Under the pieces are notes generated by a model. That model searched no databases, was not told the DNA's origin, and saw only the letters and a list, made by a program, of their open reading frames with translations. From an uncultured Clostridia bacterium (GTDB taxonomy: Bacteria > Bacillota > Clostridia > Oscillospirales > Ruminococcaceae): a DNA stretch of 64,000 bases. The stretch is taken from the NCBI GenBank assembly GCA_944386805.1, contig CALXCO010000002.1:62001-126000 (forward strand), written 5' to 3'. This document shows, one piece after another, positions 1 to 8,586 of this stretch (position 1 is its first letter; every line of letters starts with the position of its first letter). Position numbers and translations under genes: made by a program.

Positions 1-481
1 GCGAGACATCGACCCGTTTACCGTCAGCTGAACGGGTCAACCTGCTTCCATCCTCAGAAAGGTATGACACAATCCTCTGTACATCAACTGAACTGTTGTA
101 AAATCCGCTCCAAACCGGCTGTTCTGAGAGAGTCCCATCGTCTCCCACCGGAAGATACCATTCCTCACTCACATTGGCCTGAAGATAACCGTCATACGGA
201 TCATTCGGATTGGAAACATTCATAAAAATACTGAAATCCCTGGATGTTTCAAAATCGCTATACCCTTCCGAAATAAAGAACTGTTCCAATTTGTCCCGGT
301 ATTTTTCTGCTGGTGTTTTATTTGGTCCAAACACAAACGCTGTCAACGCAATTGCCGCGACCATCAGAAGTGGTACCCACAGCCATCTCCAGCCCTTTTT
401 CCACCAGGAATCGCCATTCAGCCCTTCTTTAACCGGAATCATCAATGGTCTTCCCGAAACATTATTTTGTAGGATATTCAT
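1..481 (-). CDS. Membrane-anchored protein of tandem paralog family, copy 5 (partial)
   Basis: This reading frame is open from an ATG at 481 to the window edge, at least 160 residues, so its C-terminus is missing. It starts MNILQNNVSGRPL, has a Trp/Lys-rich stretch and then one membrane segment at about residues 33-51, followed by an outside domain. The outside part contains EEWYLPVGDDGT, PVWSGFY and a SEDGSRL stretch, which match WSGFY and SDDGSRL in the copy at 918-1532 and SEDGSAL in the copy at 1585-2223. It is the fifth gene of a co-directional series. No family is recognised and the function is unknown; inside-out topology is inferred from the charged N-terminus. Confidence 0.75.
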   Translation of the reverse strand, partial: MNILQNNVSGRPLMIPVKEGLNGDSWWKKGWRWLWVPLLMVAAIALTAFVFGPNKTPAEKYRDKLEQFFISEGYSDFETSRDFSIFMNVSNPNDPYDGYLQANVSEEWYLPVGDDGTLSEQPVWSGFYNSSVDVQRIVSYLSEDGSRLTRSADGKRVDVS

Positions 482-537
482 ATATTTCACTCCTTTCCAG
501 CTTATCACTCAAACAACCCGATCATCGCACACAAATT

Positions 538-786
538 TTATTCGTCTACATTTTCATTCTCTGAAAAGACCTCTGCCTGTACTTCCGTTTCACTGGTATC
601 AGGTGTCTGCTCCGTATTCCGGGGCGTAAAATAAACGACAACCAACAAACCCGCCGCCAACAGAATCACCGGCAACAGCCATGTTTTACGGGATTTTTTC
701 GATTTATTTTCATCTTCCCGGCTGATAATTCCCCGGTGAATCGGGATAGTCAAATTGGTCCCTCTGAAATTATTGCCCAAAAACAT
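538..786 (-). CDS. Short single-pass membrane protein of tandem paralog family, copy 4
   Basis: The product is 82 residues. It begins MFLGNNFRG, which resembles MFGNQFYAR and MFFRNKFNA of its neighbours, then has a Lys/Arg-rich stretch and one membrane helix at about residues 36-53. After the helix only an acidic 28-residue tail remains, so the folded outer domain of the longer copies is absent. The ATG at 786 has GGAGG seven bases upstream; an out-of-frame ATG closer to that site was rejected. It could be a truncated paralog or a genuine short form. Function unknown. Confidence 0.7.
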   Translation of the reverse strand: MFLGNNFRGTNLTIPIHRGIISREDENKSKKSRKTWLLPVILLAAGLLVVVYFTPRNTEQTPDTSETEVQAEVFSENENVDE

Positions 787-917
787 ACATATGCCTCCTT
801 TTACTGTTTCATTTGGTTCAAACTTTGTATAATCACTGTGGGTTCCTCTTTGGAACTACCAGGCTGCTATGGTCCCAGACACGGATTATCGGGATTACCA
901 GTTTAGTGCCACTCCGA

Positions 918-1532
918 TTATTCTAAAGACGTTTCCAGCCTTCCATCTGCAATCGGTTCTCCGAACAGCTTTTCCAGTACCTCATAAATTTCCGGTTCTC
1001 CACCCTCATAATACACAAGCACATTCTTTCCCCGATAAACCCTGCGGTCAGAGTTTTCGCCAATCGCAACCGATCCATTGGACAATTCCAGCCTGCTTCC
1101 GTCATCCGAAAATCCCGCAGCAATTTCATCCAACACTTCCGGGTCTCCATAGAATCCGCTCCAGACTGCGTCATTCCGGGAATAGCTGTCTCCGCCATCA
1201 TATTCCGGAGCACTGCCGATAAACCACAGCCAAGTATCATCCGCATGGGTATAACCGGCATACGGATCGGCACCCGTATAAATCTCTACTTTGTTATAAA
1301 TGCTCATTCCATCCTGAACAAAAGCCTCTTCCAGCTGCTCGCAGTATTGGCTTGTATCAGCCGGCCGGGGAAGGAACATTGCAGCTGCAATCAATCCGAC
1401 TGCCAACACTGCCACCGGCAGCAGCAACCACTTGCGGTCCTTTTTATTGCCGGAACCGGTTGGGTCCCTCCAGGCGATGGCCTTTGCCGACAGGATCAGA
1501 GGGTCCCGCGATTCAATTGGTTTCCAAAACAT
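918..1532 (-). CDS. Membrane-anchored protein of tandem paralog family, copy 3
   Basis: The product is about 204 residues. A cytoplasmic N-terminus contains MFWKPIESRDPL and DPTGSG, a membrane helix lies at about residues 36-54, and an outside domain of about 150 residues ends in VYRGKNVLVYY and LFGEPIADGRLETS. These blocks align closely with the copy at 1585-2223. The ATG at 1532 was chosen over the in-frame GTG two codons upstream because a GGGG Shine-Dalgarno lies seven bases before it; the neighbouring copy has almost the same start region, which supports recent duplication. No domain is recognised. The ectodomain is rich in Asp, Gly and aromatic residues. Confidence 0.8.
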   Translation of the reverse strand: MFWKPIESRDPLILSAKAIAWRDPTGSGNKKDRKWLLLPVAVLAVGLIAAAMFLPRPADTSQYCEQLEEAFVQDGMSIYNKVEIYTGADPYAGYTHADDTWLWFIGSAPEYDGGDSYSRNDAVWSGFYGDPEVLDEIAAGFSDDGSRLELSNGSVAIGENSDRRVYRGKNVLVYYEGGEPEIYEVLEKLFGEPIADGRLETSLE

Positions 1533-1584
1533 ATCCACACCCCATTTCCGTTAGCTGTTGTGATCAAAACTATTTACCAGACAT

Positions 1585-2223
1585 TCAATCATCTGACGAC
1601 ATGATTTCCATCCAGGTTTTTGATGCGGTCAGTCTTCCATCGGCGATCGGTTGACCGAACCGTTTCTCAAGCATCCTGTAAAATTCCGGATCACCGCCGC
1701 GATAATACAGAATAACATTGTCCCCACGGTATACCCTGATATCCGGGCTGGGATTGATCGTCATCCGGATATCACCAGAAATAGAAACTGAATGAAGCGC
1801 GCTGCCATCTTCAGAAAATCCGGACGCAATCATCTCAAAGATCTCCTCATCGGTATAGACCCCACACCAAATCGCGTCATCATCATTATAGTGGTCTGGT
1901 GGTTCCGGGCTGGTTCCCATATACCACCAGTAACATCCGTCTGCCCAGGTATATCCGCCATAAGGATCACGACCCGTATCTTTGTAGTAGATCGTCATTC
2001 CTTCTGATCGAAAATACTGTTCCAGCTGCTCATCATAAGGAGGCAGCGCAACCGGTTTGGGAAGGAAGATTGCCGCCACGATCAAACCAGCTAACATGAC
2101 ACCAACTGGTGCAAACAGCCATTTCCAGTCTTTTCTCTTTCCGGAACCGGTGGGATTTTTCAACGTAGTCAGTTTTACCGTTGTCATCAACGGGTCACGT
2201 GCGTAAAATTGATTTCCAAACAT
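1585..2223 (-). CDS. Membrane-anchored protein of tandem paralog family, copy 2
   Basis: The product is about 212 residues and is the closest relative of the next gene downstream. Shared blocks are RDPLM at the N-terminus, NPTGSGKRKDWKW before the membrane helix (about residues 35-54), DAIWCGVY, GFSEDGS, VYRGDNVILYYRGG and FGQPIADGRL. The C-terminus is slightly longer than in copy 3. The start is the ATG at 2223, with GGGG seven bases before it. The outer domain probably faces the wall side. Function unknown; the local family is defined here only by alignment within this window. Confidence 0.8.
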   Translation of the reverse strand: MFGNQFYARDPLMTTVKLTTLKNPTGSGKRKDWKWLFAPVGVMLAGLIVAAIFLPKPVALPPYDEQLEQYFRSEGMTIYYKDTGRDPYGGYTWADGCYWWYMGTSPEPPDHYNDDDAIWCGVYTDEEIFEMIASGFSEDGSALHSVSISGDIRMTINPSPDIRVYRGDNVILYYRGGDPEFYRMLEKRFGQPIADGRLTASKTWMEIMSSDD

Positions 2224-2274
2224 ATCCACACCCCATTTCTGTCAGCATCCGGTTTATCACCTGCATCGTATCGT

Positions 2275-2562
2275 TTACTGACGTCTCTTCTGATGCTCTT
2301 CGGTACTTTTTATATCCGGCTCGGACGCTTTTTCAAAAAAGTGCAGCGGGTCGGAGGCTGTGAGAATCAGCGCCACCAATGCGACCTCCCCAATTCCGAT
2401 TCCCAGCGACAGCTTCCCCAAAATACAGCTGACTATAACGCCTGTCAGACCTCCTGCAATCAAAATTACCGCAATCAGCACCCGCAATTCCAATTTTCCG
2501 ATCATCCGTTCATTCGCACGTCCGCCGCTGAGCATCGCATTGAATTTATTTCTGAAAAACAT
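2275..2562 (-). CDS. Small two-helix membrane protein, first gene of the paralog operon
   Basis: The product is 95 residues starting MFFRNKFNAM, which resembles the first residues of copies 2 and 4. Two hydrophobic segments lie at about residues 28-48 and 52-70, then a charged C-terminal tail. The ATG at 2562 follows AAAGGAGG; an upstream in-frame ATG at 2586 would put that ribosome binding site inside the coding region, so it was rejected. It is the first gene behind the promoter at 2676-2704. Apart from the N-terminus it does not resemble the other copies, so it may be a partner rather than a paralog. Function unknown. Confidence 0.7.
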   Translation of the reverse strand: MFFRNKFNAMLSGGRANERMIGKLELRVLIAVILIAGGLTGVIVSCILGKLSLGIGIGEVALVALILTASDPLHFFEKASEPDIKSTEEHQKRRQ

Positions 2563-2675
2563 CTCACAACCTCCTTTCTGTCCCAATCTTTATAACCAGC
2601 AGATTGCCTATCTGTAAACCATCACACTGCACATCCTTTCCAGTTCTCTGAAAAGACAAATCTCTTTACAGTTTC

Positions 2676-2704
2676 AGTGTATCATATTCTTTTATCCCGC
2701 GCAA
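2676..2704 (-). promoter_or_regulatory. Promoter of the tandem membrane-protein operon
   Basis: On the minus strand a -35 element TTGCGC (2699-2704) is 17 bases from a -10 element TACACT (2676-2681). It is the only reasonable sigma-A-like promoter before the first gene of the series and lies about 110 bases upstream of its start. Confidence 0.6.
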
Positions 2705-2743
2705 TCGGGTATGCAAAAACTAAGCCAAAAACGACAAAAATTA

Positions 2744-2791
2744 AGACAGAGAGGCTTTGCCGCGGCTTTTCCACGACAGTCCTCTCTGTCT
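2744..2791 (-). terminator. Rho-independent terminator after yqeG
   Basis: An 11-base inverted repeat (AGACAGAGAGG / CCTCTCTGTCT) encloses a second small stem. On the minus strand it is followed by TTAATTTTTG. It ends the yqeG unit just before the promoter of the membrane-protein operon. Confidence 0.85.
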
Positions 2792-2805
2792 CAAACAGCA
2801 ATTGA

Positions 2806-3309
2806 TTATTTCTGTTGACCGGCAAAATACCGGCGCAGAATTGGTGTTTCCCATTTTCGTTTCATGGCGAGGTAGCCGTTTGTTTCCAGCTCCCAGGGTT
2901 TGACCAGCACCGAGGTCAGACCCCTTTTCCAGTTACCGCCCAAAATATCGGTGAAAATCTGGTCACCGATCAGACAGGCGTGTTTGGCCGGTATTTTATA
3001 CCGGCGGCAGGTCCGGGAAATTCCCAGTGTCAACGGTTTCGCCGCATTCGCAACAAACGGCAGGCCAATCTTTTCAGCAAACGGACGCACCCGTTTATTC
3101 GTATTATTGGACAGGATTACCAGCGTCAGCCCTTCTTTTTTCCGTGCCTCAATCCACTCCTGCACCCCAGGAAACGGCACCGGATTATTATGGCTGGTGA
3201 GGGTATTGTCCACATCGAGGATAATCAGGCGAATCTGCCGCTTCACAAAAAAACTCCCTGGGATATCGGTAATATGCGGGAAATAAACGTCGGGATAAAA
3301 CAGGGACAT
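2806..3309 (-). CDS. yqeG: YqeG family HAD IIIA-type phosphatase
   Basis: A 167-residue haloacid dehalogenase-type phosphatase. Motif I is LDVDNTLT at about residues 31-38, motif II is ILSNNTNKR, and motif III is around KPLTLGISRTCRRY with GDQIFTDILGGN as motif IV. The length fits the YqeG family, whose substrate is not settled. The start has AGGAG 9-10 bases upstream. It lies downstream of rpsU, but a terminator at 3341-3367 separates the two, so expression probably depends on read-through or on an unseen promoter. Confidence 0.93.
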   Translation of the reverse strand: MSLFYPDVYFPHITDIPGSFFVKRQIRLIILDVDNTLTSHNNPVPFPGVQEWIEARKKEGLTLVILSNNTNKRVRPFAEKIGLPFVANAAKPLTLGISRTCRRYKIPAKHACLIGDQIFTDILGGNWKRGLTSVLVKPWELETNGYLAMKRKWETPILRRYFAGQQK

Positions 3310-3340
3310 GTCATGGCTCCTTTCGTCCTGCCGAAAAACG

Positions 3341-3367
3341 AAAAGCGAGCCGGTTTCGGCTCGCTTT
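3341..3367 (-). terminator. Terminator between rpsU and yqeG
   Basis: AAAGCGAGCC and GGCTCGCTTT form a 10-base stem. On the minus strand the run continues into TTTTCGTTTTT. It lies about 25 bases past the rpsU stop codon. Confidence 0.85.
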
Positions 3368-3391
3368 GTGATCGTTTATACAGCGCAAAAA

Positions 3392-3568
3392 TTATTTGTA
3401 TTTACGCTTTCTTGCAGCTTCCGATTTCTTTTTACGCTTTACGGAAGGCTTCTCGTAGTGCTCTCTCTTGCGGACTTCAGCGAGCACGCCGGATTTAGCG
3501 CAAGATCTTTTGAATCTCTTAAGTGCATTTTCAAGAGACTCGTTATCTTTAACTCTGATTTCTGACAT
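3392..3568 (-). CDS. rpsU: 30S ribosomal protein S21
   Basis: This frame encodes 58 residues starting [19 protein letters not shown] and ending in a Lys/Arg-rich tail ([15 protein letters not shown]), the typical form of Firmicutes S21. S21 joins the 30S subunit late near the anti-Shine-Dalgarno region. A GGGAGG site precedes the ATG. It has its own consensus promoter at 3718-3747 and a leader of about 140 bases with complementary arms. The gene is monocistronic or nearly so, being followed by a terminator. Confidence 0.97.
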   Translation of the reverse strand: MSEIRVKDNESLENALKRFKRSCAKSGVLAEVRKREHYEKPSVKRKKKSEAARKRKYK

Positions 3569-3717
3569 TCTGATTCCCTCCCTTTGCCAAACGGCAGAGG
3601 TCTAAAGGCGATGACTGCCGCCGGACGCCAAAGCCAACCTCTGTTCCGTGTCTGCTGCACAGCAGGTACGGAGACGATGGAACCCGGTTTATGACGTTCA
3701 TCACATTTGTATCTCTA

Positions 3718-3747
3718 ATTATACAGCAACGTCGGCCTGTATGTCAA
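3718..3747 (-). promoter_or_regulatory. Consensus promoter for rpsU
   Basis: On the minus strand TTGACA (3742-3747) and TATAAT (3718-3723) are separated by 18 bases. The -35 element sits directly behind the U-tract of the leuS terminator. Confidence 0.85.
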
Positions 3748-3759
3748 GGGATTTTTCAC

Positions 3760-3810
3760 TTTTTTCCAAAAAAGTTATCTGCCTTTTCCGGCCGAAGCCA
3801 GAAAAGGCAG
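3760..3810 (-). terminator. Terminator after leuS
   Basis: CTGCCTTTTC and GAAAAGGCAG (3779-3810) form a 10-base stem. On the minus strand the stem is followed by ATAACTTTTTTGG. It closes the long housekeeping run. Confidence 0.9.
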
Positions 3811-3818
3811 AAATCACA

Positions 3819-6365
3819 TTATTTTGCGACGATATTGACCAGTTTACCTTTGACGTAAAGCTCTTTGACGATCGTCTTACCGGCAATTGCGGCAGCAATC
3901 TTTTCTTCCGCCTTTGCCTTTGCAATTGCGTCCTCAGCCGAGATATCGACCGGAACGTTCAGTTTTGCACGAACCTTGCCGCAGATCTGAACCGCAATCT
4001 CAACGGTAGACTCGGTGCACTTGTCAGGATCATAGGTGACCCAGTGCTGAAAAGTGATCGGCGAACCGAAGCCCATGATCTCAAACAGTTCCTCGGTGAT
4101 ATGCGGAGCAAACGGGTTGAGCATGATCAGCAGGTCACGGTATTCTTTCCGGTTGATGGAACCGATTCCCTCAATCTTATTGAGCAGGCCCATCATAGCC
4201 GCAATCGCGGTGTTGTATTTCAGTGTCTCGATATCTTCGGAGACTTTTTTAATTGTCTGGTTGAAGGAGACTTCCAGCTCAGGACGATAGCTGTCACCGT
4301 CGATTACGCAGTCCTGCAGCTTCCAGATACGGTCCAGGAAACGTTTGCAGCCGGCGATCGAAGAGGTATTCCAGGGAGCGGACTGTTCAAAGTCGCCCAT
4401 AAACATCTCATAGGTGCGCATGGTGTCGGCGCCGTAATCCCGGACGATATCATCGGGGTTGACGACGTTGCCAAGCGATTTGGACATCTTGACGACCGGA
4501 TGGTTGGCCATCTCGCCGTATTTCTCAACCAGTGCCTCTTTTGCAGCCTTTTCAGAGCCGTATTCTTCCACCAGCTTTTTCTGTTCAGCGGCAGGAAGGT
4601 TCTGAAAGCTGTGCGGATTCAGGCCGAGAATCATACCATGGCTGGTTCTCTTCTTATACGGTTCGGAGTAGGGAACCACACCGATATCATACAGGAAGTT
4701 GTGCCAGAAACGGGAATAGAGCAGGTGCAGGGTGGTATGTTCCATACCGCCATTATACCAGTCGACCGGTCCCCAGTACTCAAGCGCTTCTTTGCTGGCA
4801 AGAGCCTTGTCATTGTGCGGGTCCATATACCGCAGGAAGTACCAGGAAGAGCCAGCCCACTGCGGCATAGTATCGGTTTCACGTTTAGCAGGACCGCCGC
4901 AGCACGGGCAGGTGGTATTGACCCAGTCAGTATGCCGTGCAAGCGGGCTTTCGCCGTCCTCGCCCGGCTCAAAGTCGGTGATTTCCGGCAAACGGAGCGG
5001 CAGTTCACTTTCCGGAATCGGCTGCCAGCCGCATTTTTCACACTTGACCATCGGGATGGGTTCGCCCCAGTAACGCTGACGGCTGAAGACCCAGTCACGC
5101 AGTTTAAAGTTGACTTTATCACGGCCTTTGCCGTTTTCTTCCAGCCATTTGACCATTTTGGCCTTTGCGTCGTTGACCGAAAGGCCGTTCAGGAAGCCGG
5201 AGTTGACCAGCGTACCGGTTGCGACATCGGTGAAAGCTGCTTCATCCAGATTGGACGGAGTATTGCCCTTGACGACTTCGATAATCGGCAGGCCAAATTT
5301 CTTTGCAAACTCCCAGTCACGGGTATCATGAGCCGGAACTGCCATGATGGCACCGGTGCCATAGCTTGCCAGAACGTAGTCAGAAATAAAGATCGGGATT
5401 TCGGTATCGTTGACCGGGTTGATGCCCATGACGCCATCCAGACGGACACCGGTCTTATTCTTATTCAGCTCGGTACGTTCCATATCGCTCTTGCGGGAAG
5501 CTTCCAGCTGATAAGCCCTGACTTCATCCGCATTTTTGATAATACCCTTTTCCAGCCATTCATTGATCAGCACGTGTTCGGGAGAAACGACCATATACGT
5601 CGCACCGAACAGGGTATCGCAGCGGGTGGTATAAACGGTCAGAGTATCACCCGAAGTGGTGGTGAAGTTGACTTCTGCGCCGTGGCTGCGTCCAATCCAG
5701 TTTTTCTGCTGGGTGACGACCCGGTCGATATAATCCAGCCCGTCCAGCCCATCGATCAGACGGTCAGCATACGCAGTGATTTTGAGCATCCACTGACTCT
5801 TTTCTCTGTGGACGACCGGTGCGCCGCAGCGTTCGCAGACGCCGTTGACAACCTCTTCGTTGGCAAGGACGACCTTACAGCCGGTACACCAGTTGACGTT
5901 CATTTCCTTTTTGTAAGCCAGGCCATGTTTATACAGCTGCAGGAAAATCCACTGGGTCCATTTATAGTAATTGGGGTCGGTGGTGTTAACTTCGCGGTCC
6001 CAGTCAAACGAAAGGCCCAGTGATTTCAGCTGCGACTTAAACCGTGCGACATTATCACGGGTAACAATTTCCGGATGGATGTGGTTTTTCATCGCAAAGT
6101 TTTCAGTCGGCAGGCCAAATGCGTCCCACCCCATCGGATACAGGACGTTATATCCTTCCAGGCGGCGTTTTCTCGCAACGACATCCAGTGCAGTATAGCT
6201 GCGCGGATGGCCGACATGCAGGCCGGCGCCGGAAGGGTAAGGAAATTCTACCAGCGGATAAAACTTGGGTTTGGTGTAATCGATTTCCGCATGGAACGTC
6301 TTATGTTCGTCCCAGTAGTTCTGCCATTTTTTCTCAATGGCCTGAAAATCATAGATGCTGCTCAT
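3819..6365 (-). CDS. leuS: Leucyl-tRNA synthetase
   Basis: A class I synthetase of 848 residues that charges tRNA-Leu. The HIGH motif appears as HVGH at about residues 50-53 and the KMSKS motif is intact in [10 protein letters not shown]. Two Cys pairs (WCTGC and CERC, then CEKC and CPCC) suggest zinc-binding elements. The CP1 editing domain contains [14 protein letters not shown] and the conserved [12 protein letters not shown] block. The C-terminal anticodon-binding domain is complete. It is the last gene of the run that includes yhbY, nadD, yqeK and rsfS, an arrangement known in Clostridia. No T-box element is visible immediately upstream; the gap to rsfS is only 48 bases. Confidence 0.98.
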   Translation of the reverse strand: MSSIYDFQAIEKKWQNYWDEHKTFHAEIDYTKPKFYPLVEFPYPSGAGLHVGHPRSYTALDVVARKRRLEGYNVLYPMGWDAFGLPTENFAMKNHIHPEIVTRDNVARFKSQLKSLGLSFDWDREVNTTDPNYYKWTQWIFLQLYKHGLAYKKEMNVNWCTGCKVVLANEEVVNGVCERCGAPVVHREKSQWMLKITAYADRLIDGLDGLDYIDRVVTQQKNWIGRSHGAEVNFTTTSGDTLTVYTTRCDTLFGATYMVVSPEHVLINEWLEKGIIKNADEVRAYQLEASRKSDMERTELNKNKTGVRLDGVMGINPVNDTEIPIFISDYVLASYGTGAIMAVPAHDTRDWEFAKKFGLPIIEVVKGNTPSNLDEAAFTDVATGTLVNSGFLNGLSVNDAKAKMVKWLEENGKGRDKVNFKLRDWVFSRQRYWGEPIPMVKCEKCGWQPIPESELPLRLPEITDFEPGEDGESPLARHTDWVNTTCPCCGGPAKRETDTMPQWAGSSWYFLRYMDPHNDKALASKEALEYWGPVDWYNGGMEHTTLHLLYSRFWHNFLYDIGVVPYSEPYKKRTSHGMILGLNPHSFQNLPAAEQKKLVEEYGSEKAAKEALVEKYGEMANHPVVKMSKSLGNVVNPDDIVRDYGADTMRTYEMFMGDFEQSAPWNTSSIAGCKRFLDRIWKLQDCVIDGDSYRPELEVSFNQTIKKVSEDIETLKYNTAIAAMMGLLNKIEGIGSINRKEYRDLLIMLNPFAPHITEELFEIMGFGSPITFQHWVTYDPDKCTESTVEIAVQICGKVRAKLNVPVDISAEDAIAKAKAEEKIAAAIAGKTIVKELYVKGKLVNIVAK

Positions 6366-6413
6366 GTTACTATCATTCCTTTATCGGGGCTACCCCCACA
6401 GATTTGCGAAAAG

Positions 6414-6773
6414 TCAGTTTGCCTTGAGGAGATGAGAGATATCGATCTGTTCCCCATCTGCCCAGAGACGCTCCAGATTATAAAACTCTCTGGTCTCCCG
6501 CAGGAAGATGTGGACCACGACGCCGGAATAATCCAGCACAATCCAGTTCTCCGAACGGTAACCTTCGGTTGCATGGGGTTTAATGCCCTTCTGAGAGAGC
6601 TGATATTCCACCTCATCAGCCAGCATTTTGACCTGGGTATTGCTGCTGCCGGCAGCGATGACAAAATAGTCAGCGATGATCGTCAGATCACCGATACGGA
6701 TTGCACGAATATCATCTGCTTTTTTGCTGTCCAGAATCTGGACGACTGCTTCCATCAGTTCTTTGGATTCCAT
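6414..6773 (-). CDS. rsfS: Ribosomal silencing factor RsfS
   Basis: A 119-residue protein that binds ribosomal protein L14 and blocks subunit joining when nutrients are short (known for the family). The core LTIIADYFVIAAGSSNTQVK and the block GYRSENWIVLDYSGVVVHIF are diagnostic. The length is normal. It lies between the LCP gene and leuS in the classic cluster. The ribosome binding site (AAAGGA) is somewhat far from the ATG, about 13 bases. Confidence 0.96.
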   Translation of the reverse strand: MESKELMEAVVQILDSKKADDIRAIRIGDLTIIADYFVIAAGSSNTQVKMLADEVEYQLSQKGIKPHATEGYRSENWIVLDYSGVVVHIFLRETREFYNLERLWADGEQIDISHLLKAN

Positions 6774-6815
6774 TCTCTGTAACCATTCCTTTCATCCCGA
6801 AAACCCATTCATCCA

Positions 6816-7934
6816 TCAGGCTGCGTCGGAGACCTCATCTTCCTCATCGTCTCCGCCGCCCAGCAGATCGGTCACGGTAGTCGAGTTGTCGTCGTAATAA
6901 TCAACGGTATTTGCAACTTCTTCAATCGAAAGTTCCGAAGCCGGTACATCATCCGAGTAGGGACGGAAATGCTCATTCAGCAGGTCCGCCAGCTCCTCCT
7001 TATGTGCCGACCAGATCGACTGGCCATTATAAGCCGTTGCGGTCTGACCCGGAACCATATGAAAGCCCATATTGTCGGTATCCATTTTCAGAATCTCCTG
7101 TACCAGCGACAGTGCCGTTCCAACTGACAGGTCGGTGGAAACATTTTCCATGACCACACTCGACAGGCTTGCAAGCTCAGAACCGGACAGTGATTTCATC
7201 TTGCTGAAAAGTCCGGCCAGGAACTGACGCTGTGCGTTGATTCGTCCAATATCTCCGCCGCTGCGGGAATGACGTTCACGGACAAATTTCTCTGCCTGAA
7301 TACCCGACAGCACATAATCACCAGGCGAGAAGGAAACACCTTCCAGCGTAAAGGACTCGTCAATCGTCACCGGCACACCACCGATTGCATCGACGATTTT
7401 GATAAAGCCATCCATATCCACCGTAACATAATGGTCGATCGGCAGCGAGAAACGGTCATAGATTACCTCAGCAAGGCCGTCGATATTGCGTGAACTGTAA
7501 ACGGCGTTGATCTTACCGGTCGAGGAGACATTGGTTCCAACCCAGGTATCACGGGGAATTTGCAGCGCACTGACCGAACCCTGTCCAAGGTCAATCTGCA
7601 CGACCATAATGACGTCGGTCAGCTTACCGCGGGAAACACCGGCAGAAGCATCAGTCGTATTATAGTCAATGCCAACGACCAGGAAATTAACCACCTGATT
7701 CTGCTGGCTGACCGGAGTTTTGATTTCTTCATCAATGACGGCACTGCTGGTCTGAACGACTGTCCCGTCCTCATTGGTCGATTCCACGACCTCGGCCAGC
7801 GGTGTCCAGTTCATGACCGACGTATATCCCGCAAGCAGAACCGAACTGACAATCATCACAATGGACAACGCCAAAAGCAGGCCATTTTTGACTCCCATCG
7901 GAGTTTTGGTTTTCTGACTTTTTCCCTTTGCCAT
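6816..7934 (-). CDS. LytR-CpsA-Psr (LCP) family wall-polymer ligase
   Basis: A 372-residue membrane protein with a basic N-terminus, a membrane helix at about residues 18-40 and an outside LCP domain. LCP enzymes move lipid-linked polymers such as teichoic acid or capsule onto peptidoglycan. Conserved parts are FLVVGIDYN, DVIMVVQIDLGQGSVSALQIPRDTWV, the KINAVYSS block and the VTVDMDGFIKIVDAIGGV block; Arg-rich VRERHSRSGGDIGRINAQRQ is also present. The C-terminus ends in an acidic, low-complexity tail. Its location between yqeK and rsfS is typical of Clostridia. Confidence 0.93.
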   Translation of the reverse strand: MAKGKSQKTKTPMGVKNGLLLALSIVMIVSSVLLAGYTSVMNWTPLAEVVESTNEDGTVVQTSSAVIDEEIKTPVSQQNQVVNFLVVGIDYNTTDASAGVSRGKLTDVIMVVQIDLGQGSVSALQIPRDTWVGTNVSSTGKINAVYSSRNIDGLAEVIYDRFSLPIDHYVTVDMDGFIKIVDAIGGVPVTIDESFTLEGVSFSPGDYVLSGIQAEKFVRERHSRSGGDIGRINAQRQFLAGLFSKMKSLSGSELASLSSVVMENVSTDLSVGTALSLVQEILKMDTDNMGFHMVPGQTATAYNGQSIWSAHKEELADLLNEHFRPYSDDVPASELSIEEVANTVDYYDDNSTTVTDLLGGGDDEEDEVSDAA

Positions 7935-7968
7935 GCACCATATTCCTTTCCAAATTCACAGCTTACCG

Positions 7969-8562
7969 TCAATCCACATGGATTCCGTTTCGCACCAGTT
8001 CATCGTAGCAGGCCAGCGAATCAGGATGGAGTACCCGGCAATCCTTTACCAGGTCAGTAATCAGAAATTTCATCGAATAAAGCATTCCCTCATCCAATGA
8101 ACGATCAACAATCCGACGGGTCTTTTTGACATCGGGATAATCGCGGTCGGCGCTGGTCAGGTCAGCCAGATAGACAACCTTTTCCAGCAGCGACATTCCC
8201 GCACGTCCAGTCGTATGATAACGAACCGCGTTAAGAACTTCCTCATCATCGATGTGCAGTTCCCGTCTGATATACGCTGCGCCGGCAATTGCGTGCCAAA
8301 GCTGCGGGGCACACATGTCCGCATATAATAGGATTATACCAGAATCCTCAATGAATTGCAACATCTCTTTTGGTTCAACATTCTTCATAATATCGTGCAG
8401 AAGTCCGGCCAGTCTGGCACGTGTACCATCCGCGCCAAACCGTTCTGCGAGCTGAACCGACCGCTTCATGACACAGATTGAGTGTTCATACCGGGACGGC
8501 TTGAGCCGGCTGCGCACCAGCTGTTCATATTCGTCCCAGGGAATCAATTCCGGCTGCCACAT
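7969..8562 (-). CDS. yqeK: YqeK family HD-domain Ap4A hydrolase
   Basis: A 197-residue HD-domain phosphohydrolase. Metal ligands are His27, the HD pair at 56-57 (LLHDIMKN), the LWHAIAGA histidine, the YHTTGR histidine and the DLTSADRDYP aspartate. Members of the family split diadenosine tetraphosphate symmetrically. It overlaps no neighbour and sits 24 bases from nadD. The start has AGAGGAAG upstream. Confidence 0.95.
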   Translation of the reverse strand: MWQPELIPWDEYEQLVRSRLKPSRYEHSICVMKRSVQLAERFGADGTRARLAGLLHDIMKNVEPKEMLQFIEDSGIILLYADMCAPQLWHAIAGAAYIRRELHIDDEEVLNAVRYHTTGRAGMSLLEKVVYLADLTSADRDYPDVKKTRRIVDRSLDEGMLYSMKFLITDLVKDCRVLHPDSLACYDELVRNGIHVD

Positions 8563-8586
8563 GGCACATCTTCCTCTCTTATTGTC

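Noticed and set aside
2209..2595. Plus-strand frames across the tandem membrane-protein genes
   Set aside because: They are opposite real genes with matching ribosome binding sites and shared blocks; the plus frames lack both.
3811..6480. T-box riboswitch for leuS
   Set aside because: The gene starts 48 bases after rsfS, leaving no room for a T-box, and no specifier or T-box motif is seen.
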